A stretch of DNA of 64,000 nucleotides from Nematostella vectensis (taxonomy: Eukaryota > Cnidaria > Anthozoa > Actiniaria > Edwardsiidae): positions 14,013,453 to 14,077,452 of the forward strand of contig NC_064044.1 of assembly GCF_932526225.1 (NCBI RefSeq). Direction: 5' to 3'. A program made the position numbers and the translations under genes. Positions 10,113-19,544 of this stretch are shown piece after piece. The stretch's first letter is position 1, and the number at the start of each line of letters is the position of its first letter. The notes under the pieces are model-generated. The model was not told where the DNA came from. It did no database searches and saw only the letters and a list, made by a program, of their open reading frames with translations.

Positions 10113-11172
10113 CGAGGGAGAAACTCGCGATTCTCGTAGCCTCGGGGAAGTCGAGAGAAATGGTAGGCAAGGCCCTGACTCACGACGACGTCAAACGCAT
10201 GAGCGCCGAGGTGGTGATTAGGTACGAGAGGCGATACGAGACCGCTCTAGCCAGCCGGACTACAGACGCCCTGGCAGACAGCTTTCTGAAGCTTACGACC
10301 AAGCTAGTAGGCATGGCGCTGCCGATAGACAGTGTGGTCGATCTTCACAATGACCTAGTGTCCGACTACATCATCAACAACGAGCTCCGGACATTGTGCG
10401 GAAGCCTGTCTCTACGCTGCGGTCGTTTGATGGCTATAGCCGCCCAGGCGTTACACATAGCACGTCATGTGAACACCGCCGGAACGGCAAGCGCTGACAC
10501 GCGGTGTCAACACGAGGTAGCAGCCGCGGACTCACCAGTGGTTTGCCTGCCGGAACGGCAAACGCACAGTGGCGAGTCTGCCAAAGAAGTACTAGTGCCC
10601 AGCCTGCCGGAACGTCAGCGGAACCTGACAAACAGCATCATCAAGAACCTACACGTACGCCTTCGGCGTTGGCGGAGAGAATCACGAGCCCCGAACCACC
10701 CGCGACCCGACCTAAACACCCTGGGCGAGTTGAAGCCGAAAAGCGCTTGGCAAAGTGGAACCGAATTAACAGAGCGAAGAAAGAGACACTTCGTGTCGTG
10801 CCGTCGCCGGTGGCCCCGGGGCCGAGCGAGCCGCAGGGACGCGAGGGCTTGCGCGCCGACGATGCCTTCGGCATCACACACACACCAGTCCCGGAAACCA
10901 ACTCTGCTTGGTCGGCTAGCTCGGTTATCGGGGTCGCTGGTCTTCTAGTGTCATTGTTTGGCCTCTACACATGTAGGCGGGAGCTAGCTGCCGCGTTCAC
11001 TCGCACACCAGCTGTTAACCAGCGTGCTACCGATCCGCATGTAGCGGCCGACGACGTGACTCCGCCCGCAAGGCCGCCGCTGGCGGCCGCACAGCAGACC
11101 AAGGATCGCGTTCCGGCGACAGCGCTTCGCGCTCCCGGACAATGCAAATCTCGGATGTTATCCATGGAGTAA
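10113..11172 (+). pseudogene. element protein with C-terminal membrane segment, frameshifted
   Basis: The N-terminal part is read in the same frame as the capsid-like fragment (GKALTHDDVKRMSAEVVIRY and onward, helical, to about 10460). From about 10504 the frame changes and runs to 11172, with HPGRVEAEKRLAKWNRINRA (basic helix) and a hydrophobic SVIGVAGLLVSLFGLY segment, then a Pro/Ala-rich tail. Both parts look like one ancestral gene split by a frameshift around 10470-10510, where several short palindromes sit in the coding sequence (10478, 10492, 10548, 10605). Function unknown; a membrane-anchored virion protein is possible. Confidence 0.45.
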
Positions 11173-11215
11173 GCAGACATTTAGACACGAGGGCCCCACC
11201 CATATCCGCACAAAC

Positions 11216-11641
11216 ATGGCCTCTATCAAGATTTTAGTTGGCGGCGCCGTCCTAAACGCGACTGCATTCGTTGGTGGCAACTACCTCGCAAAGTTCCTGT
11301 CGAACGATGAGAGCCCTACCTTAGCTGAGAAGGAGAGGCACGACAAGGCCCTGGAGAAATACCAACTAGACTATGGACGCTACCAACAGCGGCGACAAAA
11401 AATCCTCGATTGGCAAGCTCAAAGTCGCGAGAGAGGGTCCCTTGCAAAGCAAAACTTCACCGACACCGACTACGCGCTCAAACTCTACAACCAGACCCGG
11501 CCGGAACAATCCCTGGAGTCGATGCGGGCCCCCGAGCTGTGCGACTACTACATCCCCAGCAAAACGCAGAAGAACGCCAAGTTGGCGTACATTGGCGCCG
11601 GCGCTCTCGCCATCGGCTACGCAGCTAGCCGCTTGCTGTGA
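11216..11641 (+). CDS. small conserved element protein (141 aa)
   Basis: An intact frame starts at ATG 11216. It has an N-terminal hydrophobic Gly-rich segment (ILVGGAVLNATAFVGGNYLA), a charged helical centre (EKYQLDYGRYQQRRQKILDW), the block KQNFTDTDYALKLYNQ, and a C-terminal hydrophobic segment (LAYIGAGALAIGYAASRLL). The two hydrophobic ends suggest membrane association. It follows 10113-11172 on the same strand with 43 bp between them. I recognise the pattern from cnidarian virus-like elements but know no function. Its last ~45 bases and downstream sequence are duplicated at about 11745-11912. Confidence 0.6.
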   Translation: MASIKILVGGAVLNATAFVGGNYLAKFLSNDESPTLAEKERHDKALEKYQLDYGRYQQRRQKILDWQAQSRERGSLAKQNFTDTDYALKLYNQTRPEQSLESMRAPELCDYYIPSKTQKNAKLAYIGAGALAIGYAASRLL

Positions 11642-11912
11642 TGCAGCTGTCGTTGAAACGTGTTTTTGAACTGCATGTAGGCGGCCTTTTTCCATGCTGC
11701 GCGTATGCGCATGCGTATACGCATACGTATACGCATAAGATGATTGGCGTCGGCGCTCTCGCCATCGGCTACGCAGCTAGCCGCTTGCTGTGATGCAGCT
11801 GCCGTTGAAACGTGTTTCTGAACTGCATCTAGGCGGCCTTTTTCCACGCTGCGCGTATGCGCATGCGTATACGCATACGTATACGCATGCGTATAAGTAT
11901 ACGCATAAGATG
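11597..11912 (+). repeat. direct duplication of a gene 3' end plus palindromic arrays
   Basis: The segment from about 11597 (end of the 141-aa gene) through a palindromic run ending near 11743 is repeated at about 11748-11912 with few changes. Each copy carries overlapping palindromes built on ATGCGTATACGCAT. More such palindromes follow at 11960-11975 and 12040-12062, directly before the integrase start. The second copy has no start and is not a gene. Confidence 0.75.
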
Positions 11913-12064
11913 ATTGCAGACCGACCTCAGAAAGACCGAGCGCTTCGCGCAGAAGTGCGTATACGCATGCGTATACGTACGCCGAAGGCGTAGCAGACGG
12001 CATCCGCCTGTTGGAGACTGATACATGCGTTGCAACGCATCGCGTATACGCATACGTATACGTA

Positions 12065-13078
12065 ATGGCCCGCCGGAACGGCAAGCGCATGTCCGACGAA
12101 GAACTCGATGCGTTCCTTCGTCCTATATACTACGCCAGAGGCGGCTTCCAGGGAGTGACCGCTCTGCATGCCAAACTTCCCAAGGGCTCAGCCTCCATAG
12201 ATCGAGTGCGCAAGTGGGTAAGCTCGCAGCCCGTCGGGGGCTACACACAGACACCCCCTCCTCCGACTACCTACGACCACTTCTCGGAGCAGATACCAAA
12301 CCGTATCCACCAGTCGGACCTGCTATTCTTGCCAGCCGACCACGGGTACAAGTATGCCCTGACTGTCGTTGACGTTGCTTCACGATATAAAGCCGCCCGC
12401 CCACTTAGGACTAAGAGCGCGGCCGTTGTCTCCCGCGAACTCGCTGGCATCTATGCAGAGGGACCTCTCACATGGCCTAAAGTCCTCATGGTTGATGACG
12501 GCACGGAGTTCAAGGGTGCTTCCACAAAGCTTCTCACAGACCACGGGGTGGAGGTCCGACGGGCTGAGCCAGGGCACCACAGGAGCCAAGCTTTCGCCCA
12601 GTCTTTCCATCGCTGGCTGGCACAGCGCCTATTTCGTGCGCAGTACTCGAAGGAGCTTGCATCCGGCAAGACAAACCGCGAGTGGGTCACTGCTTTGCAA
12701 ATCGTCATCTCGGACATAAACGCAACGAAGACTCGCATGACTGGCTTTGCGCCTACTAAAGACGCCATAAAGCTGAGGCGCGTGCCTCTCAAAGCCGAAA
12801 AGCCCCCCTTAGAGGTCACCTTAGAGGTAGGAACGGAGGTGTACATCGCCGTAAACGAGGAAGACCTTCAGGACAAGGGCCGACGGCGAGCGACGGACCC
12901 GTGGTGGACAAGCAAGGCATACCCAATACTAAAGAGGGTCATGGAGCCCGGACAGCCAGTGTTGTATTACACGGCGTACTCTAAGCACGGCTTCACGCGT
13001 TCGCAGTTGCGTAGCGTGACGCCAGCGCGACCAAAAAAATCTGCTGGTCGCGCTAGCATCACCCTAGCGTCACGCTAG
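12065..13078 (+). CDS. DDE/rve-type integrase of the element (337 aa)
   Basis: The start at ATG 12065 (MARRNGKRMSDEELDAFLRP) follows the palindromic run. The frame is uninterrupted. The core shows the retroviral-integrase fold pattern: HQSDLLFLP with a first Asp (residue 85), then a YALTVVDVASRY strand, then LMVDDGTEFKG with the second Asp (residue 144). Helix HRSQAFAQSFHRWLAQRL normally carries the catalytic Glu, but Gln 179 is at that position. The C-terminal region (VGTEVYIAVNEED, KHGFTRSQLRSV) looks like an SH3-like DNA-binding tail. It would insert the element and create the 6-bp duplication. The Gln may be a lineage feature or an inactivating change. Confidence 0.85.
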   Translation: MARRNGKRMSDEELDAFLRPIYYARGGFQGVTALHAKLPKGSASIDRVRKWVSSQPVGGYTQTPPPPTTYDHFSEQIPNRIHQSDLLFLPADHGYKYALTVVDVASRYKAARPLRTKSAAVVSRELAGIYAEGPLTWPKVLMVDDGTEFKGASTKLLTDHGVEVRRAEPGHHRSQAFAQSFHRWLAQRLFRAQYSKELASGKTNREWVTALQIVISDINATKTRMTGFAPTKDAIKLRRVPLKAEKPPLEVTLEVGTEVYIAVNEEDLQDKGRRRATDPWWTSKAYPILKRVMEPGQPVLYYTAYSKHGFTRSQLRSVTPARPKKSAGRASITLASR

Positions 13079-13083
13079 CGTGA

Positions 13084-16000
13084 TCAGCGCTTGTGCCTTC
13101 TATTGCAGCTAAGGCACGTGAGTCTGACATTCCACTTGTAGTGACCCTGACTGTCGTCCCGCCGGTCGATACTGAAGCATTGGGGATGACTCTTGGTGTA
13201 CCCCTGAAGCAGAAGCTGAGTGCCACAGAGCGTGCACTTCTTTTCCGCGTCAGCAATCATGCCGAGTACGTGGTCTACCGTCAGAACGTGGTGCGGCCCC
13301 GTGTACTTTGTGCGACCCTTTTGCCTGTCGTCTATAGCGTATCGCTTGATTCGAGCTATAATGAGCTCTTCACTGGGCGTAGCCTGCAGTCATGTGGGAA
13401 CCAAGGCACCTGGGGTGTCATCGGGGGGGATCACGCGGACTATCTGGTCGGCGAGCCGCACGCGGGAGATGCCGGTGTATACAGCATTCGTGATCCAGCC
13501 CTCTAAGCTGTGGTCTATGATAAACAAACGCCTTGGAGTCTGGATAGTCTTGCCCTGCACCCGGTGGACTGTCCCCCAGCCCGCGTATTTCCACTCGAGG
13601 GAAAGCCCGTTAAGGACCACGCCGAGAGGAACCTCGACTACCGTGCCTTTGTACGCGTCGACCTTCTCACCCCTTTTGCCTGGCACGGGCACCGGCCGCC
13701 CTTTCTTCCGATAACGATGCGCGACGCTAGGATCGGGGTCAAAGCGGATGGTTGCTGGCAATCGGGGGTAGTTTTTTCTGTGGTGCTCTACCAATCGCTG
13801 CTAAACAAGGGCCCCCATCTTGTTGGTCGAGCACACCCACATATCGCTTGGGTGGGCCTGCTCGATCGCCGCGTCGAACGCCACCCCATGCCACTCCCCT
13901 CGAAACACCTCAAGCTGTTGGGAGTCTGGCTGACACCAAATCCGGCCCTTTATGTCGTGGAGCCTGGAGGAGGGCGCGGCAGAGCCGCAGTCGCATGTAC
14001 TGTACGGCTTTCCGCAGTCTTCACACAGGCAGCGGTAGTCGGACTCGAACCAGCGGATGTTCCCTTGTGCCCACTCCTCGAGCATATCGTGAGGCCCCTC
14101 TTTATCTCCCCAGGGCGAGACCTGCCCATAGTCGCCACAACACACTATCTGACACGGTCTGTACCTTACAGCACTCGTCAATGATAATCACTTCTGCGAG
14201 ACGGTCGAGTTTGTGCCCCAGCTCGGAAGGTCTCCACTCCTCTATCGGCTTCTCCGCTGGCATGCAGAGGTAGTGGTGGTAGGTTTGAGCGCGCCCCGCG
14301 CACGCGAGGCGCGGGTTGTTGCGATGGTCGTGGGCGAGGTCGTTCTCGGGGGTGCGCACCACAACGTTGCGGCCGCGGAACATGCTCACAGCCCACTCGG
14401 TCTTCCCCGATCCTCCCTGGCCGGCTAGATACATACTTGCAGAGGTTGCAGCCACTAGATCGCACGGCAGACTCGGCGCAGTGCTTGGCTCCCTAGCCAA
14501 GCACCCCGACCTCTTCGGACCCCAAGCCGCTTCGGGTCGCCACTCGTACCCAGGTTTCTTGTGGCGCCACTCTCCATACCTCGGATTTCGCTCCACGAGC
14601 TTTACACCACTGGGCACCGCCTTTACGTATATGGCATCTGTGCACACTCGGAGGACGTCTTCGCGAGGGATCCGCCTCAACATGCGTCGCAACGCTATGT
14701 TTGTGTACGCCAAGACGAAGGCCCTGATATGGTTCCATTGTGAGCGCCGGACTCCGTCTTTGTATTGGATTAGATGAGCCCCGTCGGCATGCTCGAAGTT
14801 AAGTAAGTGGTCGGTGCCCGCAAGGAGATTTGTCAGATACGCGGCTTCTTCACGGTCGCGGACTACGATCGAGGACTCGTCGCCATGGTGAGCGCACTTG
14901 CCTACGAAACGGACAGTGAGATCTCGACCCTCAGGGTACTGCGAGTCTGTCGATAGCCGCCCCGTCCTGTCCCGATTGGTACAGTTTGCCTTCGTGCGTG
15001 ACTATAACATGCCCACACAGCCAGATCCTCGTGCTTCTGGGGATCGCCCTGTTTATAAAGCGGATGAGCACCTCTCGCACTTTTGCCTCGCGCGTTTTTG
15101 CGGCGGCACTGGTAGCGCGAGGCGCCGCCTCCCCCTGACATAACGAACGAAGCTCCCCCTCAGCCTCAAAGTCTAGGCCGTGGACGCTCGCGATCGCAGG
15201 TGGTTCAGTCGGAAACTCCGCCCAGGCGTGGTTATTGTGGCAAGGGATGGTGATCCTCGTCTTAGTCTTGTACTTTCCCGAGTCCCACAGGACGTTACCC
15301 AGGGCGTCCACGGCTACTAGCTTTACCTCGAGCTTCTTTTCCATCTCAAAGAGGTCTTCTTTGGTGCATCCCGTAGTGGCCAGCTTCTTGTCAAATCGCT
15401 CGAGGATCTTGCCTCGTGTCTTGGTTAGACCAAGGGAGCGCGAGGTGCCGCGATTTCTCAAGAAGTCGGCAACATAGCTCACAACACAGTTAGCGAAGGC
15501 GTCACTCCCCTCTCGCTCAAACATTGGCCCGGGCTAACCATTTTGCTCAGGTAGAGGGCGAAGCTCGTATCTCACGTAGACGAGGTACTCTCGTCCTTTC
15601 TCCCAAATACCCGCATCGATGCCTTCCAGGGCACCGACTGCGATTTGGCCCCCTCTTTTGACTAACGACCCACCGATCTTGTGCTTCGAGCGCCCTTCCT
15701 CCGCTGTGATTGGCGCCAATGGCTCTGCGGGGGCCTTACCAACGACCGTAAAGAGTCTGTAACGCCGGTCGGGGTCCACCATCTCGAGCACCAGCGGAAG
15801 CACTGCGTTCGCCCGCAGAGACTCTCGCTCGTGCGAGACCCATCACACCGAGCCGTCGTCATTAATATCAGGCCCCCGCACAACCGGATTTAGAGCAATG
15901 ACACCTGTTCCACCAAGATCTCGTATCTCCTGTTAAACACCGGCGCTTATGTCTTGGCCCCGAAGAGTGGCATCCGCGCTTGGGGACCGAAGATGGGCGC

Positions 16001-16643
16001 CGCCGACGAAGTGAGAATAGTACTCCTCGGGGTCTAAGCTCTCTGGGCCCTCTTGCCGCCGTCCCGGCAGCAGAGGGTCGACTTCCTCTGTCTGTGTTTG
16101 ACATCGTCGGGGATGTCCTCGTCCAGGATGTTCTGGACCAGCCCTTCCAGTACGGCGGGCGCCTCTTTGTCAGGCATGCTATCGAGAATCTCCTCTATAT
16201 GAGCGTCCATGTTTGGGCACACCTTGTGCCACCCAGTCTCTAACTGAGCGTTTGGGTATGCCCTGTGCCACTCAGTCTCTAATTGACCGTACTGCGGGCT
16301 GCGATGTCAGACAGGACGAGTGCGAACCATCCCCGAGCGCGCCTCTCGATGCCACGCATCCTCTGCCCTTCACGATTCGCTCCGCATGGGCGGCACAACC
16401 GCGTCTCCGACTGAGTCCCTATGCCGCAGACCCTGCACGGCACGGGGTGGGGGCTGCCCTTACGGAGCCTTTGGAGGTGCACCTTGCAGTAGTGTCCATG
16501 CACCTCCGGCCGCACGTGTTTGCGTGGCCGACCTTTAGCCACCCGCATTAATCTTTTCCGCACTTCATCCTCCGAACGCTCGGTATACCACAGGACAGAC
16601 GGATGTCTAATTGCAAGTCCTTGGGGGTTCGAACTGCATCATT
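13084..16643 (-). pseudogene. replication protein: PolB-like motif, SF1 helicase, HNH-like C-terminus, broken
   Basis: A long minus-strand gene convergent with the integrase. In order: a basic segment with zinc-binding cysteines (HGHYCKVHLQRL, VPCRVCGIG, LCRPCGANR) near 16500-16330; an acidic IEEILDSMPDKEAPAVLEGL region; a conserved globular part (FEREGSDAFANCVVSYVADF, ITIPCHNNHAW); a PolB motif-C-like VLRVCTDAIYVK near 14650; then an SF1 helicase with Walker A GQGGSGKTE, Walker B IIIDECCKV, motif III CCGDYGQV, motif V VHRVQGKTI and motif VI YTGISRVR. It ends in CTLCGT and FSIDRRDDSQGH/CLSCNRRHKR, an HNH-like pattern. Breaks: frameshifts near 16310, 16090, 14940 and 14140, and in-frame stops at 15933, 15843, 15534, 13801 and 13390. 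PolB motifs A and B were not seen, so polymerase ancestry is tentative; the helicase call is strong. Confidence 0.7.
16213..16290 (-). repeat. tandem 39-bp duplication inside the replication gene
   Basis: Two 39-bp units lie head to tail. In the minus-strand coding frame they give two 13-residue copies of the form QLETxWHxxxPNx, so the repeat is in frame. Confidence 0.8.
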
Positions 16644-16761
16644 GGAAAAATATAGCCATGATACTTCATAACAGCTTCATTTATTAGGGTGCGAGTCACA
16701 AAGTCCTTAAAACGTATGTTATGAAGTACCAAGCTCAGCAATTGCCCCAAAAAGTCGTGTA
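16644..16761. other. spacer between replication gene and right TIR
   Basis: A short AT-richer stretch with no gene or clear signal. It may hold the promoter of the minus-strand replication gene. Confidence 0.3.
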
Positions 16762-17220
16762 CGTGAAACGCGCCCGGTCTACATTAACAATTGCCCTAAT
16801 TATTCATGTACGTGAAACGCGCCCGGCCTACATGAACAATTGCCCTAATTATTCATGTACGTGAAACGCGCCCGGCCTACATGAACAATTGCCCTAATTA
16901 TTCATGTGCGTGAAACGCGCCCGGCCTACATGAACAATTGCCCTAATTATACATGTACGTGAAACGCGCCCGGCCTACATGAACAATTGCCCTAATTATT
17001 ATGTACGTGAAACGCGCCCGGCCTACATGAACAATTGCCCTAATTATTCATGTACGTGAAACATTATACGCTTGATATATATAGAAGGAGGGAGACGGGG
17101 CTGGGGGGCCCGGAGGGGGGATTCGCGCCTCCCTAGCCTAAGACGGGGAGACGGGGCTGGGAGGCCTGGAGAGGCGATTCGCGCCTCCCACTCGTTTCTA
17201 CGGAACCCCCTGGCCCCCCC
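16762..17220 (-). repeat. right terminal inverted repeat with 49-bp subrepeats
   Basis: About six direct copies of the 49-bp unit containing CATGAACAATTGCCCTAATT fill 16762-17064; one copy is a base shorter. The outer part, 17065-17220, is the reverse complement of the outer left TIR and lacks its long inserted C tract. It ends in a C-rich run next to ATTTTC (17221-17226). Confidence 0.9.
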
Positions 17221-17226
17221 ATTTTC
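17221..17226. repeat. right target-site duplication ATTTTC
   Basis: Direct copy of 4840-4845. Placing the left flank before this site and dropping the element reproduces the order found at about 19538-19556, the paralogous unoccupied copy. Confidence 0.9.
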
Positions 17227-17910
17227 CTCTTGAGAAAGACATGACGCAATGCTTCTGCATACTAATAAGGGGAGTCCCCGCCAATCTGACTTTCACTTTT
17301 GCTAGTAGAATTTTCTGTTTGAGTGTTAGCGGGACTCACATTTACTCAGTTCACTGGCTTTTGGACTTATAGAGCCTGCATCGCTTAACTCATCAATAGC
17401 AGGCTTCGTCATTTCTTTATTGCATTAGCTTCTAAAACCAGCACAAGCGGTAAGCTGATTGTCGGCTGTGATTCCGTTCTCTTATTTGCTAGTGTCATGG
17501 TTATTTTATCTTCTCACTTTTGTAATTGTGTAGTTCCAGAAAATATCCATACCCTCCATGGAGGGATTGGAAACTCCGGAGGGGGTGGGGGGTCAAACGC
17601 CCAGGAATTTCCAGAGGGGAAGACGGGTGAAATGCCCTTTTTCCTTTACAGTTACCTATTTATTTTTTTTCCAGCGGGTTGGAAATTCCAGAGGGGTGGG
17701 GGTTCATACCTCAGAACCCCTCCTTGGGGGGAGGGGTATGAATATTTTCTAGAACTACACATTCAGCCTTCGCATAGCCATTTTCACCTGCTCGACTTGT
17801 ACAATAAGTGCTTAAATCGTCAATCAGGATTTGACACGAGTGGTGGGTGTTGATTGCTTTCTCAGTAAAAATTCGTAGACAGCATTTAGCGTTCCATGGT
17901 AATTCTCTAG
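17227..17910 (+). repeat. dispersed repeat, copy 1 (interrupted)
   Basis: From CTCTTGAGAAAG through GCATACTAATAAGG, GGTAAGCTGA and CTGCTCGACTTGTAC this segment is diverged but collinear with 19551-20030. A 233-bp MITE (17528-17760) interrupts this copy only. I do not recognise the family. The integrated element sits in its left end. Confidence 0.7.
17528..17760. mobile_element. MITE, 233 bp, ATT target duplication
   Basis: The ends are near-perfect inverted repeats starting GTGTAGTTCCAGAAAATATC (right end GTGTAGTTCTAGAAAATATT in reverse complement), flanked by ATT on both sides. The unoccupied counterpart is near 19870. A relative with the same ends lies at 32855-33076. Confidence 0.75.
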
Positions 17911-17915
17911 GGTTA

Positions 17916-18092
17916 GGGGGGCACGATATAAAAGACATTAAGAAAACTGGGGGGGGGGCACGATATAAGAGACCTTAGAAAACTGGAGGGGGGGCACGAT
18001 ATAAGAGACCTTAGAAAACTGGAGGGGGGGCACGATATAAGAGACCTTAGAAAACTGGGGGGGGCACGATATAAGAGACATTAAGAAAACTG
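17916..18092 (+). repeat. tandem repeat, about five units of about 38 bp
   Basis: Each unit contains GGCACGATATAAGAGAC followed by CTTAGAAAACTGG and a G run. The G runs vary in length. Confidence 0.85.
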
Positions 18093-19300
18093 GAAGAGGG
18101 GGTCACAGCTATATTTGTGTAACATATTACAGGCGTTTCATGGGGTTGCCTTCGTTGATGTAGAATTGCACAGTCTATTTGTCATCATCTCTCGTAATAT
18201 GTGTGGTCTGAAATGAAGATCGATCTTTGTGTCTTGTGTGTTTTGTTTACATTCGTTTTAAGGCAAATAGAGAATAGGGGACAAGGCCAGCAACTCTCGA
18301 ATAATCAACGCGTCAGATATCGCATACAAGATCAAATCTAACTCTAGACGATCATGCTGATCGTGAAGTCGGGCCAGCTCCATGAAAGTGGAATAAAAAT
18401 GCGTAATAAACATTTTATGAAATAAAAGATTGAAAGGAAATTGGTGTTTAATAAGTCGTTTATTTGTCATCATCACAATTTACAATGAGAAAGAACAACT
18501 TATTGATTTACTATAGTAAATAAGCTGTAAAAATATAAGTAAGTCAGTTTTCCATGCTTTCCATTGTTATGAACAATGAGGACATCTGCATCATAAATGT
18601 TACCTCTTATGATACTCAGGGATAACTTTGCACGCTTTGCACCTTTGGGCCTCCTGTGCTATCGGACCTCATGATATCTATGACCTCACGTGGTTGCGTT
18701 CGCAAAGCATGATGGGGCCTATATACGACGTTACCAGATAGATTGAAGAAAAGGTATAACCATAGTCGGGTCGCCTATGGCTAGCCCCACTAAACCCCAT
18801 ACTTGAAGCCGAAGTGCATTTCTGTTCAAACATACCTTGGCGCTGATTGGCTAATCTAAACCATGTTGCATTCCTAAGTATTCCTTTAAGAACTGAACAA
18901 GGAAGGGATGTCTAGAGGGCAGAGACTCCAAAACGCCAATTCTCGAGTAAAAAGGAATTAGGGGCGAGCGTGAAACGCGCCAGGAATAAAGACCAAAAAC
19001 CCGTTGATCTGCCTAAAGTATTCGGTATTTTTATGTTTCTTGTCATACCTTTCACAACACGGGCACAAAACAAATTGCAGATATACATATAATACCACAG
19101 GTATCCCAGGATCTAGTTTTAGACCCCCCCCCCATTGCATTTCTTAACCAGTAGGAATTTTTTCCTGTTGCAACAAAGAACTCTCAAAATCTTGATGGTA
19201 TCGTGAGAAGATGAACTGTTTAAAAAAACAACAACAATCATTTGTTGCATTTTGAATCTCATAACCTTAATTTCCTAGCATATCATACCATACCCCAGTT
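18093..19300. other. no gene seen
   Basis: AT-rich sequence on both strands without a supportable exon, RNA gene or transposon end. Confidence 0.4.
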
Positions 19301-19530
19301 GAATCTGTCTATATTAGGTTCTAAGACGCGTATTATTAGCCGAGCTAAGCGCGGCCGCAGACCGCGCGCGTAGCCCCATAGGCATAGAAATATGGTATAG
19401 GTATGCGACTTGGTTTTTGTGGTCATCGTGCGGGTACCCTGTGGTGTAACTCGCCAGTCAGCCAGCCGCGCGACTCCCAGGCCCCACTTGAATCTGTCTA
19501 TATTAGGTTCTAAGACGCGTATTATTATGG
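19301..19530. repeat. pair of direct repeats around a GC-richer spacer
   Basis: A segment with GAATCTGTCTATATTAGGTT and CTAAGACGCGTATTATT occurs at about 19301-19347 and 19489-19527. The spacer contains GCGCGGCCGCAGACCGCGCGC. The arrangement could be a partial tandem duplication or a small element; I cannot tell which. Confidence 0.5.
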
Positions 19531-19544
19531 ATAGATACCTGTGT

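Larger units (their letters stand above)
4846..17220. mobile_element. integrated virus-like (Polinton/adintovirus-like) element, degenerate
   Basis: The 12,375-bp insertion is defined by long terminal inverted repeats (4846-5303 and 16762-17220) and a 6-bp target duplication. It is clearly richer in GC than the flanks and is packed with genes on both strands: an rve/DDE integrase, capsid-like proteins, membrane or minor structural proteins, and a long polymerase-like/helicase gene. Integrase, protein-coding TIR element and capsid genes together are the hallmark of Polinton or adintovirus-like integrated DNA viruses. No FtsK-type packaging ATPase or adenain-type protease was recognised, and it is shorter than typical 15-20 kb Polintons. 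Many genes are broken, so this copy should be inactive. Confidence 0.85.

Noticed and set aside
13093..14184. Plus-strand open frames across 13.1-14.2 kb
   Set aside because: They are antisense to the helicase and HNH-like motifs of the minus-strand replication gene, and GC-rich DNA opens spurious frames.
16595..16650. GGGGGTTCGAACTGC as a tRNA B-box and T arm
   Set aside because: No matching A box, acceptor stem or anticodon arm could be folded upstream.
4846..17220. GC-rich, intronless, gene-dense block as bacterial contamination or misassembly
   Set aside because: It has precise inverted termini, a target duplication and an unoccupied sister site nearby, which fits integration and not a chimeric contig.
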